A DNA stretch of 64,000 nt. Origin: Raphanus sativus. Taxonomy: Eukaryota; Streptophyta; Magnoliopsida; Brassicales; Brassicaceae. Shown one piece after another: positions 11,101-20,310 of the stretch (positions are counted from its first letter, which is position 1; each line of letters starts with the position of its first letter). The stretch spans positions 16,284,293 to 16,348,292 of the forward strand of contig NC_079514.1 of NCBI RefSeq assembly GCF_000801105.2, in the 5' to 3' direction. Both the position numbers and the translations under genes were made by a program. Below the pieces are notes generated by a model. It did not search any database and was not told where the DNA came from. It saw nothing but the letters and a program-made list of their open reading frames with translations.

Positions 11101-12316
11101 GGTAATCTGATGTTAACTTTGAGACAGACAAAAGAGATTTTGTGATAGCCGGACACACTAATACATCATCGAGAGGTAGAGTACCTTTAGGAGTTTGAAG
11201 AGAAACAGACCCAACATGAGTGATAGGCAGATAGTCACCATTACCAACAATGATTTGATCGTTTCCCAAGTAAGGTTCAGACGAATGTAGTTGAGATCCA
11301 TTGTTGGTAATGTGAGCTGAAGCAGCAGAGTCTGGATACCATTCATTACCATCTTCATCAGTCAACTTCATGACGGTAAGAGCGTTGTGCAGATTGTCCG
11401 GATTCTCGTATGCCTGATCAAAGCGGTTGTAACATTTTACTGCAGAGTGGCCAAACTTCCCACAAATCTGGCACGTAGGACGCGTATTTGAGCCAGAACC
11501 TGACCCTCCTGCGAACTGTTGAGTGAAACCACGTCCCCGTGTTGAGTAGGAGTGTGAACCTCTTCCTCTGTAGCCTCCTCTGTTTGTGTATCCTCCTCTG
11601 CCTCTGTTTGAGTAACCTCGTCCAGCGTGAAAAGCAAGGTGAGGATTCAAATCAGGTGCTTGGTTATAGATCTGTAGCTTATCATCAAAAGTCACGAGCT
11701 TGAATACTGCATCTTCAAATCTCATTTCAGAAACAGAGTCCATGGAGTGTTCTATAACCGTGCAAATCGATTCATACTCCTTCCCTAGACCACTCAAAGC
11801 CCCATAGATCATTTCTTGCTCAGAGACTGGACAACCTATGGAGTCTAGTTGATCACAGACAGCCTTAATTTCTCCTAGATACGCAAACATGGTTTTCTGG
11901 TTCTTTTTCATACCTTGGAGTTTTCTCTGCAGGTCAAGCTTGCGGGTTGCTGACACTCTGTTGTATTTCTTCCCAAGGCTGAACCAGACATCCTGAGCCG
12001 AGTGAAGTCCATAAATGGAACGCAGAGCCTCTTCAGTCAACGAACCGAACAACCACGCCATGACGAGTTGGTCCTTGCGTATCCACTTGACAAACTCTGG
12101 GTTGGCTGTCTCTGTTTGTTCATCTCCGGTTCCAGTCGTGACAGTAGGGGATGGTCTGGGTGTGGAGCCGTTGATGAAGCCTAGAAGGGATTGACTCGAT
12201 AGAAAGGATTCAAACTGTGTTTTCCATAAGAGATAGTTTGTAGAGGAAAGTTTCAGTGTCACACACTGAGAGATGCTCAACGTTGGAGCAGAAACAGAGT
12301 CGGCAGGATCATCCAT
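7844..12316 (-). CDS. Copia Gag-Pol polyprotein, intact, 1490 aa
   Basis: The start is the ATG at 12316, immediately inside the primer-binding site (MDDPADSVSAP). Domains in order: UBN2-type Gag (about 15-230), an RGG-rich linker, a CCHC knuckle (CQICGKFGHSAVKC, about 282-295), aspartic protease (WYPDSAASAHIT), GAG-pre-integrase with HHCC zinc binding (HQRLGHPH), integrase core (HCDLWGPSPVLSTQGF ... FIDNFSRFTWFYP), reverse transcriptase (LDVQNAFLHGDL; YVDDMLLTG) and RNase H (SSTEAEYRTMSAAASEIAWL). The C-terminal ~100 residues are encoded over the polypurine tract and LTR and are low-complexity. There is no internal stop or frameshift, and all catalytic motifs are present. The protein set would package, reverse-transcribe and integrate the element RNA. 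Confidence 0.93.
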   Translation of the reverse strand: MDDPADSVSAPTLSISQCVTLKLSSTNYLLWKTQFESFLSSQSLLGFINGSTPRPSPTVTTGTGDEQTETANPEFVKWIRKDQLVMAWLFGSLTEEALRSIYGLHSAQDVWFSLGKKYNRVSATRKLDLQRKLQGMKKNQKTMFAYLGEIKAVCDQLDSIGCPVSEQEMIYGALSGLGKEYESICTVIEHSMDSVSEMRFEDAVFKLVTFDDKLQIYNQAPDLNPHLAFHAGRGYSNRGRGGYTNRGGYRGRGSHSYSTRGRGFTQQFAGGSGSGSNTRPTCQICGKFGHSAVKCYNRFDQAYENPDNLHNALTVMKLTDEDGNEWYPDSAASAHITNNGSQLHSSEPYLGNDQIIVGNGDYLPITHVGSVSLQTPKGTLPLDDVLVCPAITKSLLSVSKLTSDYPCEFTFDDESVFIKDKKTKQVMAQGRRHKDLYMLKSAKFQACYSTRQQATSDEVWHQRLGHPHKDILQLLVKNKSLVLNKISSSLLCDACQLGKSSRLPFLSSETVTRSPLERIHCDLWGPSPVLSTQGFRYYVIFIDNFSRFTWFYPLKLKSDFFTVFTRFQTLVETQFRLPIKQFQCDGRGEFINSRFLTHLADCGIKQLVSCPHTPQQNGLSERKHRHITELGLTMMYQSNVPQQLWVEAFFSAAFLGNLLPSSVLPANVSPYEKLHGKPPTYSSLRVFGCKCFPYLRPYMSNKLDPKSLPCVFVGYNEKYKGYRCLYPPTGKVFISRHVLFEEKSFPYSDLYSKFLTKTDSALLNAWRLSSVAEEQVCESPPDTGFSYSAEEFPPLRRPLQQPSVVVQHSPPPEVNDSDSSASDSDNAIDITPPVSPVPNAQAVPVPIAQVPHSMNTRAKLGIVKPNPKYVLFTDKSAVTEPRTLKAALNHPGWNGAMTEEVTNMKEIDTWDLVPPAEDQQLISCGWVHKIKYNSDGSVKKLRLRLVARGNEQVEGVDFIETFSPVVRTATIRTVLHVAVTKKWDIKQLDVQNAFLHGDLQETVYMSQPPGFEDSARPDYVCKLKKAIYGLKQAPRAWFDKFSSFLLEFGFECSFPDPSLFVYHQGTDVIYLLLYVDDMLLTGNNNSLIGKLLADLNTVFRMKDMGEVDYFLGIQVHHHEHGLFLNQSKYAQDLLVTAGMKDCAPMPTPLPTKLDNVSGQDILFSDPTYFRSLAGKLQYLTLTRPDLQYSVNYICQKMHMPSVSDFSLLKRILRYVKGTLDMGIGITANTDSTLVCYSDNDWAGCKSTRRSTGGFCTFLGSNLISWSAKRHETVSKSSTEAEYRTMSAAASEIAWLQNLLKIMGLQQRVTPLLLCDNLSAVCLSATPMFHKRTKHFEVDFHYVRERVALKVLEVKHIPATLQLADVFTKPLPQEPFFRLRGKLGVSLLSPLSLRGSKDSMNSNMLTDGEGSTSAEGQKQGPPPKAHTQVSEAHKQDHVSKPVQRLTATVKVFNVNVGRRRQAGPCTMAPAHTVKTFNRFDALSLCGMTCCG
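8133..8148 (-). other. Copia polypurine tract
   Basis: The minus strand reads AAGTTTGAGGGGGAG directly before the 3' LTR, the expected second-strand primer site. It is translated as part of the polyprotein. Confidence 0.85.
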
Positions 12317-12328
12317 GCTCTGATACCA
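12317..12328 (-). other. Copia primer-binding site
   Basis: TGGTATCAGAGC on the minus strand, contiguous with the 5' LTR, is the standard copia site complementary to initiator tRNA-Met. Confidence 0.9.
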
Positions 12329-12741
12329 TAAAGATCGCAAAGATCAACTTTGTAAAGGAAGAAAGAAACTTTAACTTTTCTGTATTTTTTTGCTTGAATA
12401 AAACATTACAACGTCATGTTCTTTTATAGTGAATCTAAATCTTATCCTCTACCTAGCCACAACACGTCATCCCACACAAGCTGAGAGCATCAAATCTGTT
12501 AAAGGTCTTGACTGTATGAACTGGTGCCATCGTACAAGGACCAGCTTGTCGTCTTCTGCCAACGTTAACGTTGAACACTTTAACCGTTGCAGTCAAACGT
12601 TGAACGGGCTTTGAGACATGATCTTGCTTGTGGGCTTCGGATACTTGCGTGTGGGCTTTAGGAGGCGGGCCTTGCTTCTGTCCTTCAGCTGATGTCGAAC
12701 CTTCTCCATCAGTGAGCATGTTTGAGTTCATGATGTCTTTA
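12329..12741 (-). repeat. Copia 5' LTR (element orientation)
   Basis: Same length and termini as the partner LTR. Differences seen by eye include C-to-T and G-to-A changes near 12388-12400, G-to-A near 12520, and C-to-A near 12733. Confidence 0.93.
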
Positions 12742-13000
12742 ATTACATGGTATGATGCCTCTGTCCATATGGTGAGTATGGAAGCAAATGGATCATTGTG
12801 TTAAGCTTTCTCAAAGCTTAATACTGCTTTATATAGAGCATATAAAGTGTATTCCTTTAAAATAGAGTGAAATATAGAATAGAAAATAGTATTCTATTGG
12901 AGATGATCTTATATAGTAACTCTATTATAGAGTTTACTATTGGAGCAAATCCAATTCTGTAATAGAGTGAATTGTAGAGCATAAAATAATGTTCCGTTTG
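12742..13000. repeat. Right half of duplicated copy B plus MITE-like sequence
   Basis: From the target-site duplication ATTAC onward, ggtatgatgcctctgtccat to about 12850 matches copy A at 7350-7440, so this continues the duplicate interrupted by the copia insertion. The following ~150 bp holds 'tctattatagagt' type inverted motifs like those at 7480-7600. Confidence 0.6.
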
Positions 13001-13630
13001 AGATAGTCTAAGCTTTTTTTGAAGCTTAGCCTCATATAATTGTAATCAAATAATAATATATTTTAAAAAAACAAAAGATGGATAAGAAAGATAATATAAC
13101 AAAATCATAATATACAAAAATCATTTCATTATCTTTTTGAAATAATAAATATTAATCTAAAATACAAATTCATGTAATTCATTAATTTTAGGGATGTTAA
13201 TGGGAGGATAATTTATTATGGTTGTTAAACTTTTAAAATTATATAATTATAGATTCTAACATTCTTACAAAATCAAGTGTTATTGGTTTTGATGATTCTT
13301 TAATTACATATACAATCAATTTTTATTGAAAAAGTTTTAATGATTTTACAATTCTATCAAAATCTATTGTTATTGGAACTTAAATTCTTAACATTTAACT
13401 CATCAAATAAAACTTTCAAAGAATTGCATTTATACTCAAGATTTTCAAAATCATTGTAGTGAAACAGTTTCATAGATCCTTTAAATATAAAAAAAAAACT
13501 CATTGAAACTCTTTATAAATTTAACAAATCTATAAATTCTTAAAATTAATCTAACTCAACTTAAGAAAATAGAATTGGGCTACTGGGCTAGTTCTAGTTT
13601 CGTATACTTACAAGTTATAACATTTAAACA
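13001..13630. other. AT-rich intergenic stretch
   Basis: No coding potential, RNA gene or clear repeat seen. Strongly AT-rich with many short homopolymers. Confidence 0.5.
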
Positions 13631-13636
13631 GGACAT

Positions 13637-13780
13637 GGTTAGGGTTAAACAGAACCCATCTTATACTGAATAAGGCTGGGCCCAAACTTTAAGCATCTCT
13701 AGGTTTTACATCGAAAGGCGTATCATATCATCATCATCTCTAATTCTATACCTTCGGCCGCATCATTGCTAGGGTTTTAC
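13637..13780 (+). promoter_or_regulatory. RGGC promoter: site II and telo-box motifs
   Basis: A palindromic TGGGCCCA (13677-13684) is a site II/TCP-type element. Telo-box-like AGGGTTAAAC (about 13640) and TAGGGTTTTAC (13770-13780) lie upstream of the start at 13953. This pairing is typical of plant translation-related genes. Function is inferred from motif and position only. Confidence 0.55.
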
Positions 13781-13952
13781 ATTTCGTAAAGCGTCGTCCA
13801 GTCTCCTTCGACATCTGAAACTCCCAAGTGTTGTCTGAATCACCTTTTGGCCATGGAATCGTCTTGTCAATAAGGTTTTTCCCTCTCGAAAAATCCATCG
13901 GTCAAGCTCGCAGTGTGTCGTATTTTGATTCGCGTGATTACCCCGACCGGAG

Positions 13953-15761
13953 ATGACGACTTTGAACCCGTTCGATCTCTTAGGAGTTGACGCTGAGGAT
14001 CCAAGCCAGATTGTTGTGGCTTTACCGAAGAAGGTCGTGGAAGCAGCTCCTCTGCCGCCTGCTAAGAACACTAAGTTGCAAACCAAGCAGGCTCCTCCTT
14101 CTCAAGCTGGTAATATTGTTATTTTGTTTGTGGTAGATATTTTAACAGTTTCAGTGTTTAACCATGTTGGGTAGTCTTTGATTGTTAAAACAAATGTATT
14201 CTTAAGTGTTTCTCTGGTTTTATTATGTCTGCATAATCTCTTGTATTAGTAAGACCTAAGCTTAACTAGGGAGCTTTGTGTCTGAATTTTCTTTTTATCT
14301 TGATCCGTACTCATTTTGAATTATACAACAGAAAGTTTTCAGTTTCATTGGTGTCTTGATAAGTTCTTGAGTAAAATGTAATATGACCTATCTAGTTTTT
14401 TTTCTCTAATAAATGCAGTGAGGGAGTCAAGGAATGCTCCTTCAGGAGGTCGTGGTGGTGCTGGAGGTCGTGGTGGTGCTGGAGGTCGTGGGCCTCCTCG
14501 TGGTTCGTTTAACCCGGGAGGAAACAGACCTTATGATCCAAAGGATGGACCAAAGGATGGAGAAAGAAATGGTGGGTTCCGTGGATACCGCGAAAGTGGT
14601 GGTCGCGGAGGTCACGTTGGTGGATTTGCCAATGGTAAGACGGGTGATGTGGAACGCACAAAGAGGGTCTATGACCGCCGTAGCGGAACAGGTCGTAGGT
14701 AAGCTTTCTTTTTCATGTCTTTCCTTCTACTTTTGGTTACTCCTATGAAATTTTTCTTTTTTACTGTTTGTGATTTTGTTTTTGACTTTTGCTAGTAATG
14801 ACCTGAAACGTGAGGGTGGTGGGCGTGGAAACTGGGGTACCCCTGAAGATGATATTCCACCGTAAGCGTCTTGCTCTTCCTGCCATTAGTTCACTGATTA
14901 CCTTTGTACATATAAACTGAATAAGAAACTCTTATATTAGACCAACCGAGGAACCAACAACAGAGGTTGAGAAGAGCCCTGTTGCTGAGAAGGAAGGCGG
15001 TGAGGGTGACACCACTGATGAAAAGAAAGAGGCTCCTGCGGATGAACAAGAGGAGAAAGAACCTGAGGACAAGGTATAAAACATGTTACTATTATAATAT
15101 GAGATGAGAAACGCTCATTAGTTTTAGCCTCCTCAGGGAAAGCATGTATGCATACTTAACTTTTTTAAGATGGGTTTTTGTTATAGGAGATGACACTGGA
15201 AGAGTATGAGAAAATTCTGGAGGAGAAGAAGAAAGCTCTGCAAGCCACAAAAGTTGAGGAGAGGAAAGTTGACACCAAGGTGTTTGAGTCTATGCAACAG
15301 CTTTCTAACAAGAAGACCAATAATGAGGAAATCTTCATCAAGCTGGTGAGATAGAGATGATACTGAGTTTTGTTAGTTCTCTTGACAATAACAAATGTTT
15401 TATCATTTTTTTTTATTGTGTCAGGGATCCGACAAGGACAAACGCAAAGATGGTGCTGAGAAAGAAGAGAAGGCCAAGAAGGTCTTGTTTCCTTCTCTTC
15501 TCACCATCCAATATACTAGTCTTTCGGGTTTAAACATTTACGTACTGAATCCTTCTTATGTGGGTGATTTTGTAGTCGTTGAGCATTAACGAGTTTTTGA
15601 AACCGGCTGATGGAGAGAGATACAACCCAAGAGGTGGATACCGTGGAAGAGGAGGTCGCAGTGGTGGTCGTGGACAGAGAGATGGAGGAAACCAAAGGCA
15701 TGGAGGAGCACTTGCTCCGGCTATCGGAGACAGTGCTCAGTTCCCATCGTTGGGCAAGTAA
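13953..15761 (+). CDS. RGGC: RGG-box mRNA-binding protein (HABP4/SERBP1 family), RGGC-like
   Basis: Seven exons: 13953-14109, 14419-14698, 14796-14861, 14941-15073, 15187-15345, 15425-15481, 15576-15761, all with GT-AG introns, giving 345 aa. The N-terminus MTTLNPFDLLGVDAEDPSQI is the Stm1_N motif that contacts ribosomes in this family. An RGG/GGRG-rich segment follows (exon 2, RNA binding), then the conserved HABP4_PAI-RBP1 core (EMTLEEYEKILEEKKKALQA, FESMQQLSNKK, EIFIKLGSDKDKRK), SLSINEFLKPADGERYNPRG, a second RGG cluster and the terminal SAQFPSLGK. Arabidopsis RGG proteins bind mRNA in the cytoplasm and affect stress responses. The TTEEPTTEVEKSPVAEK segment and the neighbouring Rab gene favour the At5g47210 orthologue over RGGA/RGGB. 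Intact; exon ends were set by splice motifs and family alignment. Confidence 0.93.
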
Positions 15762-16134
15762 AGACCCCTGTTGGTCCTTGAGCCTCTTATCAATCTCTAC
15801 AACTTTATTTAGTTTGATTTTTGTTCTTAGTGCTATCAATTTTTGTTACACTTTCTCTACAAAACGAGTTTGGAGACTTTTATGTTATGAAAAAAAAAAC
15901 AGTATTGTGATCTATCTGATCTTGTTAGTTTTTAAGATTCTTTTATTCCAGCATCTAGATGCTGCATCAAATACACAAAACCGAACATGGCCTATATGAT
16001 AAACTCAACTTATGTTAGCTCTTCTGTTGTTTAACACAGGATTAGTTAAATAATAAAATGAACTTATGTTAGCTGTTGTGTTGTTTGACACAGGATTAGA
16101 TAAAAAATAACATGAAGTTAATGATAATAAGCCC
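15762..16134. other. 3' flank of the RGGC gene with a short tandem repeat
   Basis: Contains a ~52-bp imperfect tandem duplication (about 16008-16107; cttatgttagct ... ttgtttgacacaggattag). A related piece recurs at 17000-17070. No gene. Confidence 0.45.
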
Positions 16135-16985
16135 CCGTCCTAGTTAAGCATTTCCCAAAACTCCATTACAAGTTTGCTTCCTTAAGAGTCTGATTTGGAC
16201 TTGCTTCCTTTGTAACAGAACTTTTGAAGATAACCAAATGGCTAGTATTTAAAAGGCCATTTAAGCTTTCACGTATAAATATAGTTATTGTTGGTTATAA
16301 ACATCAAGATCCGCTGTAGCGCAGAGGTTATTTCAAAACGAGAAAGAATAGAAGTAGTTGATTATTCACCCCCTCCTTGAAATCCGGGTTCGATTCCTGG
16401 CAGCGGAAAAACTCCTTTTTTTTTTATTTCAACAAGCTTATGGACCAAATAAACTAGGCTTTTAAAAGTTTTTAGAGAGCCCATATAAGTTATTCAATTT
16501 AACTAAATTATCAATCAATCCTTTCATTGTTGACTTCAGTACTAAAATACTATGTATATAATATTCTTTTATCAAATATCAAAAACTCAATAGATGGGTA
16601 GGTAGACGAGAGATCTTACAAAACTCTACAATTGACTACAGTGAAATTTACCAGCGGAAAATGTGAATAAAGTTGTATAGTGAGAATTAATGTAAACTAA
16701 TGATTAGTTTTCTCATTCATTTAATCATGCATATGTTTAAGAAACACACCACTGCTCACTGTCTTCTAGAGCGAGGAACAATCACATTCATTCGTCTTTA
16801 ATTTGGTCTTTCAAAATCCAACTCTTGGCATGCGTCTTTTCTCTTCCATGTCAGAACCACCGGGATCTTACAAATATTCTAGAATAGAATGAAACGTTTT
16901 GTCGGAGATGCAACATAAATAATGTTACAATAATATATTTTGAGTTAAAGCTTTAAGAGTGGAGAATTTAGAAAAACCAACGGGC
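16135..16985 (+). repeat. Duplicated unit, copy 1 (uninterrupted)
   Basis: About 850 bp that aligns in order with 19795-19974 (start: ttaagcatttcccaaaactc versus ttaagcacttcctaaaactc) and then with 29514-30230 (tttaaaaggccatttaagc through the tRNA-like unit to gagtggagaatttagaaaa). Copy 1 carries no insertion and so shows the empty site for the Helitron in copy 2: ccaaatggctag here against ccaaA/Helitron/Ttgttag there. Confidence 0.75.
16310..16407 (+). ncRNA. tRNA-like Pol III transcription unit (non-canonical)
   Basis: A perfect 7-bp acceptor-like stem (TCCGCTG / CAGCGGA) bounds 98 nt. It has an A-box-like TAGCGCAGAGGTTA, a B-box GGTTCGATTCC inside a good T-arm (CCGGG-TTCGATT-CCTGG), TATAAATA about 30 nt upstream (16274-16281), a CAA at 16305-16307 and a T10 terminator (16416-16425). 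These are the signals of plant tRNA genes. The middle ~45 nt does not fold into a normal D-arm and anticodon arm by eye, so the isotype cannot be given. It may be an intron-containing tRNA, a degenerate tRNA, or a tRNA-derived small RNA gene. Confidence 0.5.
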
Positions 16986-19354
16986 CTATATAATTTACTA
17001 ACATATACATATGATTGCTGTTGAGTTGTTTGACACAAGATAATATAAATAATGCGACACAAGATTAGATAAATACAAGAATCTATACTATACTAAACTA
17101 AAAGCTAAATAACATCAACTCTCAGTATGTCCACTTAGACAGATTAAATCGACCAATAGGAATAGAATTTTGCGACACGTCAGATGCGTCATTGGGCTTT
17201 AATCGCATTCCACTTAAATGTTAAGCGTCAATTTTTTTTAATGACTATTTCTCTTCGTCTTCACCAATCGATTCCTCTGCACTGCGGTTACTGTAATCTC
17301 CTCTTCGTGAATCTGTAATGCTCTAAATCCTCCTTTAATTGTTTCGTTCCATCTCCCCCTCTTTCTTCTTCTATATAAAGCCCTAATCTGATGTTTAATC
17401 CACACCCTTTTCAAAACCGTATAAATCTTCCAAAATTCAAGCGATGAGCGAGAACAACTTCAACGAGAATAATAGGAGTATTCTGTCCTAATTACAACTC
17501 TGATAATGGCGAATTGCATACCAAAACTGGAAAAGGCCATTGTTATCTGCTTTTTTAGCTTCCAGATGCGAGAGGAAGTTCTAAGAAGATGATCGGAGGA
17601 AGAAAGTCGAAGGCTTTAGTCTCTCAGCGCAAACCGGTACCTTTTCCCTTCTCAATCTGAATGGTTGAGCTTTATTTTTTCTTTTTGGTAGAATGTATCG
17701 ATATATTATGTGATCTGCTGTCGAAATTGAGTTCACTGTTTAATACTTTGTCTTCTGGATTGAACATAATTGAATGTATTTTTGGTTTTCTTATTGCAAC
17801 CAGTTTTCAGAGGCAAGGAAATACTTTCTCAACAAAAGCTGGGACCTTATTACTTTCTCAACAAAAGATGGGTCCTTTTTTTTGTAAATCATGGTGGGCT
17901 GTCTTTTCATTTCAAGATTCCCTGATGTTCAACTATTGCACTTTCGATTTTAAGGTTTTTCTTTGTTGCTTATGCTGGTCAGACCTGTGTCTTTGTGAAT
18001 AGATAAGGAGGGTTTCCATTTTCTCTGATTTTGAGAGATATGAGTATCGCAGTCCATTCAGATTGCTTGGCCAGCCAACAAATGGAAAGCTTGAATTGAT
18101 GGATGGTCAATGATGCAAACTTGATGTGCATGTCAATAAAATTTCTAGCGTAAGTTATATATGTCTTAGCTAAATATAGAACTATTGTAGTTGGGTTGGT
18201 CTTGAGTGAAATCCCTTGAACTTTGCAGAACAAATTTTGTTTGACAGATCCTCGGGCCACACAGAAACTCCCTAAAAAAAGTTGAGCGCAACACACTGTA
18301 AGGTTTTTATTAGAGGGCGAGGATCTGTGAAAGACATTGTCAAGGTATGGTTACTTGATAATTGATTCTCTGAAACTGGATTTTATTTCATATGTTTTTA
18401 CTCACCTACTGGTTCTACATCCATTAGTTGAATATACACAATTGTCTTACAGCCATTTGTGTTAGGATCGGAACTTTACTAGAGTTTCAAGAAATTCAGA
18501 GAGTATGGTGAATGGATATGAGAAAATAAAACTAGAATATGAAATTGAAAACAAGAAGACAAGCTTCTTATTGTTAGCCTAACTTTATATTGCATCTTTT
18601 TTAGTTTAGATTATAGTACTAATTCCTACGGGTTGCTCTCCATTTTTGCAGCTGAAATCAAAGATAGAAAAATCAACAACAGAGTTTTTAAAATATAATC
18701 TTTATGGAAACCATCTGAGTGCGACAATGTTTTGAGATATTGGCTAATGTTTTGAGCATCAGCATTAGAAACATAGGGAAATTGCAAAAGTGATCATGAT
18801 GCAGAAGATTCATCAAGAGTAGTTTACTCAGAAAAATCCCCTGAAGCAGAGAAAATGGTGTACTGATCTTAGTTGGAAAACTTAAGGGACACACAATACC
18901 GATACATTGTGGCAAGACCTACAAACGTCTTTCATTATCCGAAAAGAAAAACGTAACGAAGAACTGTTTGATGCAGCGACTGCTTAAGTAAATGAAAGGC
19001 AAAATATTTCTCTTCCCTAATTTGATAGAGACACACTGTTTTGTAAAATGAATGAATCGTTTCATGTTTGGCTGGTATTGTAGTCGCTAAAGTTCTTTGC
19101 TAACAAGAGGGAAAGAGCCGGAAGATTTGGAAGTGAGTTTAATAGAATTTTTCAAGACCCTGCTTCTGAGTTATGTGGTTGCAACTTGCAAGTAGGAGTA
19201 AATGATTAACACGTAAAAGTTTATTTCCTTTGACGACATGATTATTTGGAATTATTTTAGGGGGGTTTGTGGTAATAGTTTATAAAAAAAGTTATTAATT
19301 CACTTCAGTATACATTACAAAAATTTATTTCATTCCATCAATCGATATCACTAG
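16986..19354. other. Intergenic stretch between duplicated units; origin unclear
   Basis: At 17082 a Helitron-like 5' end (A followed by TCTATACTATACTAAACTAA) begins sequence with a promoter-like CT-rich tract, a TATA-like stretch (about 17375) and a possible short frame from ATG 17443 (SENNFNEN) that soon stops. The remainder (17660-19350) has scattered short ORFs but nothing recognisable. It could be a Helitron carrying a captured promoter or 5' end, but no matching 3' hairpin end was found. Confidence 0.3.
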
Positions 19355-19785
19355 GATTAGGGATGGACGTTTGATTATCCATTAGAGTTTCGGTTCAGGT
19401 CTATTCGGGTTTCAGATTTTTGGAGTCAAAGATTTTAATCCCATTTGGATATTTTTAAATTTTGATGCAGATTGGGTTCAGATCTTTGCAGGTTTGGTTC
19501 GGATTCGGATAACCCATTTAAATAATTTTTTAAAAAATTAAATTCATTGTATAGTTTAAATTTATTAAAATATATAAATAAAATATTATATTACATATAA
19601 ATTTGAATTATATAAGTTAAAATACCTAAAATTAACATATAATTTGATTTGGTTTGACTATTTGAATAGAGTAGAATAAATATTTTAAGTAGTTTTGGTT
19701 CTTTGACTATACTTTAACTATTTTAGATATCTAATTTTGACTATTTGTATATATATATATTTTCAAGTCTTCCAGAAAAATGAAA
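19355..19785. repeat. Dispersed 'GGGTTT/GGTTCGGAT' repeat, copy 1
   Basis: Shares order and wording with 55935-56450: agggatggacgtttg / gtttcggttcaggtctattcg / ggattcggataacccattta here against gggtgggtatttggg / ggtccggataacccgttta there. A more diverged relative lies at 28140-28700. Non-coding, common style of Brassicaceae interspersed repeat. Confidence 0.5.
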
Positions 19786-19794
19786 TTAACCCAC

Positions 19795-19974
19795 TCAAAA
19801 GTACGTGTTAAGCACTTCCTAAAACTCGATTACAAGTTTGCTTCTCTAGAGTCTGATTTGGATTTGCATCAATTATTTACAGCTGTGTCGACTATATCAT
19901 GTTAGTTTTGAAAAGATAACCAAATTGTAATAAAGTTTGCTTCTTCTGTAATCGAGTTGTTAAAGATGACCAAA
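19795..19974 (+). repeat. Duplicated unit, copy 2, left part
   Basis: Aligns with 16140-16235 (lost to local indels in the middle) and stops at ccaaA, exactly where the Helitron 5' terminus TC begins. Confidence 0.65.
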
Positions 19975-20310
19975 TCTATATAATCTATTAATTTAGGGAT
20001 TATCTACTATTTGAAGTTCTCATTTAAATTTTGGACTCTTTCATAGTTGTTGCTAGAATATATTATGCCTCTTATACAATGCAACCTACCAACTTAAATT
20101 AAACCAAATCTTAACCAACATAGATTAGTTAAACGTAACCAGTAAAACTTTTATAATATTTTTGGTTAATCTCTTAATATAATCAATACTATTAATTTTC
20201 CAACATGACCAATTGATAACTGTTTAGTCCATTTATTTATAATCATGTTTTCCTAATAATTAACTGCCAATATTTAACATATAGATATCTGCAAAGATAT
20301 ATTAGATTGT

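Larger units (their letters stand above)
7720..12741 (-). mobile_element. Complete Ty1/copia LTR retrotransposon
   Basis: Two 413-bp LTRs (7720-8132 and 12329-12741) are flanked by a perfect 5-bp target-site duplication ATTAC (7715-7719 and 12742-12746). On the element's own (minus) strand the 5' LTR is followed directly by the primer-binding site TGGTATCAGAGC (initiator-tRNA-Met type), then one uninterrupted gag-pol frame, then a polypurine tract. By eye the LTRs differ at about four positions, roughly 1%, implying a recent insertion. Everything needed for an autonomous copia element is visible. Confidence 0.95.

Noticed and set aside
17082..19790. Possible second Helitron from the 5' end TCTATACTATACTAAAC
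   Set aside because: No hairpin plus CTRR end was found before the next unit, so it was kept only as an unresolved intergenic block.
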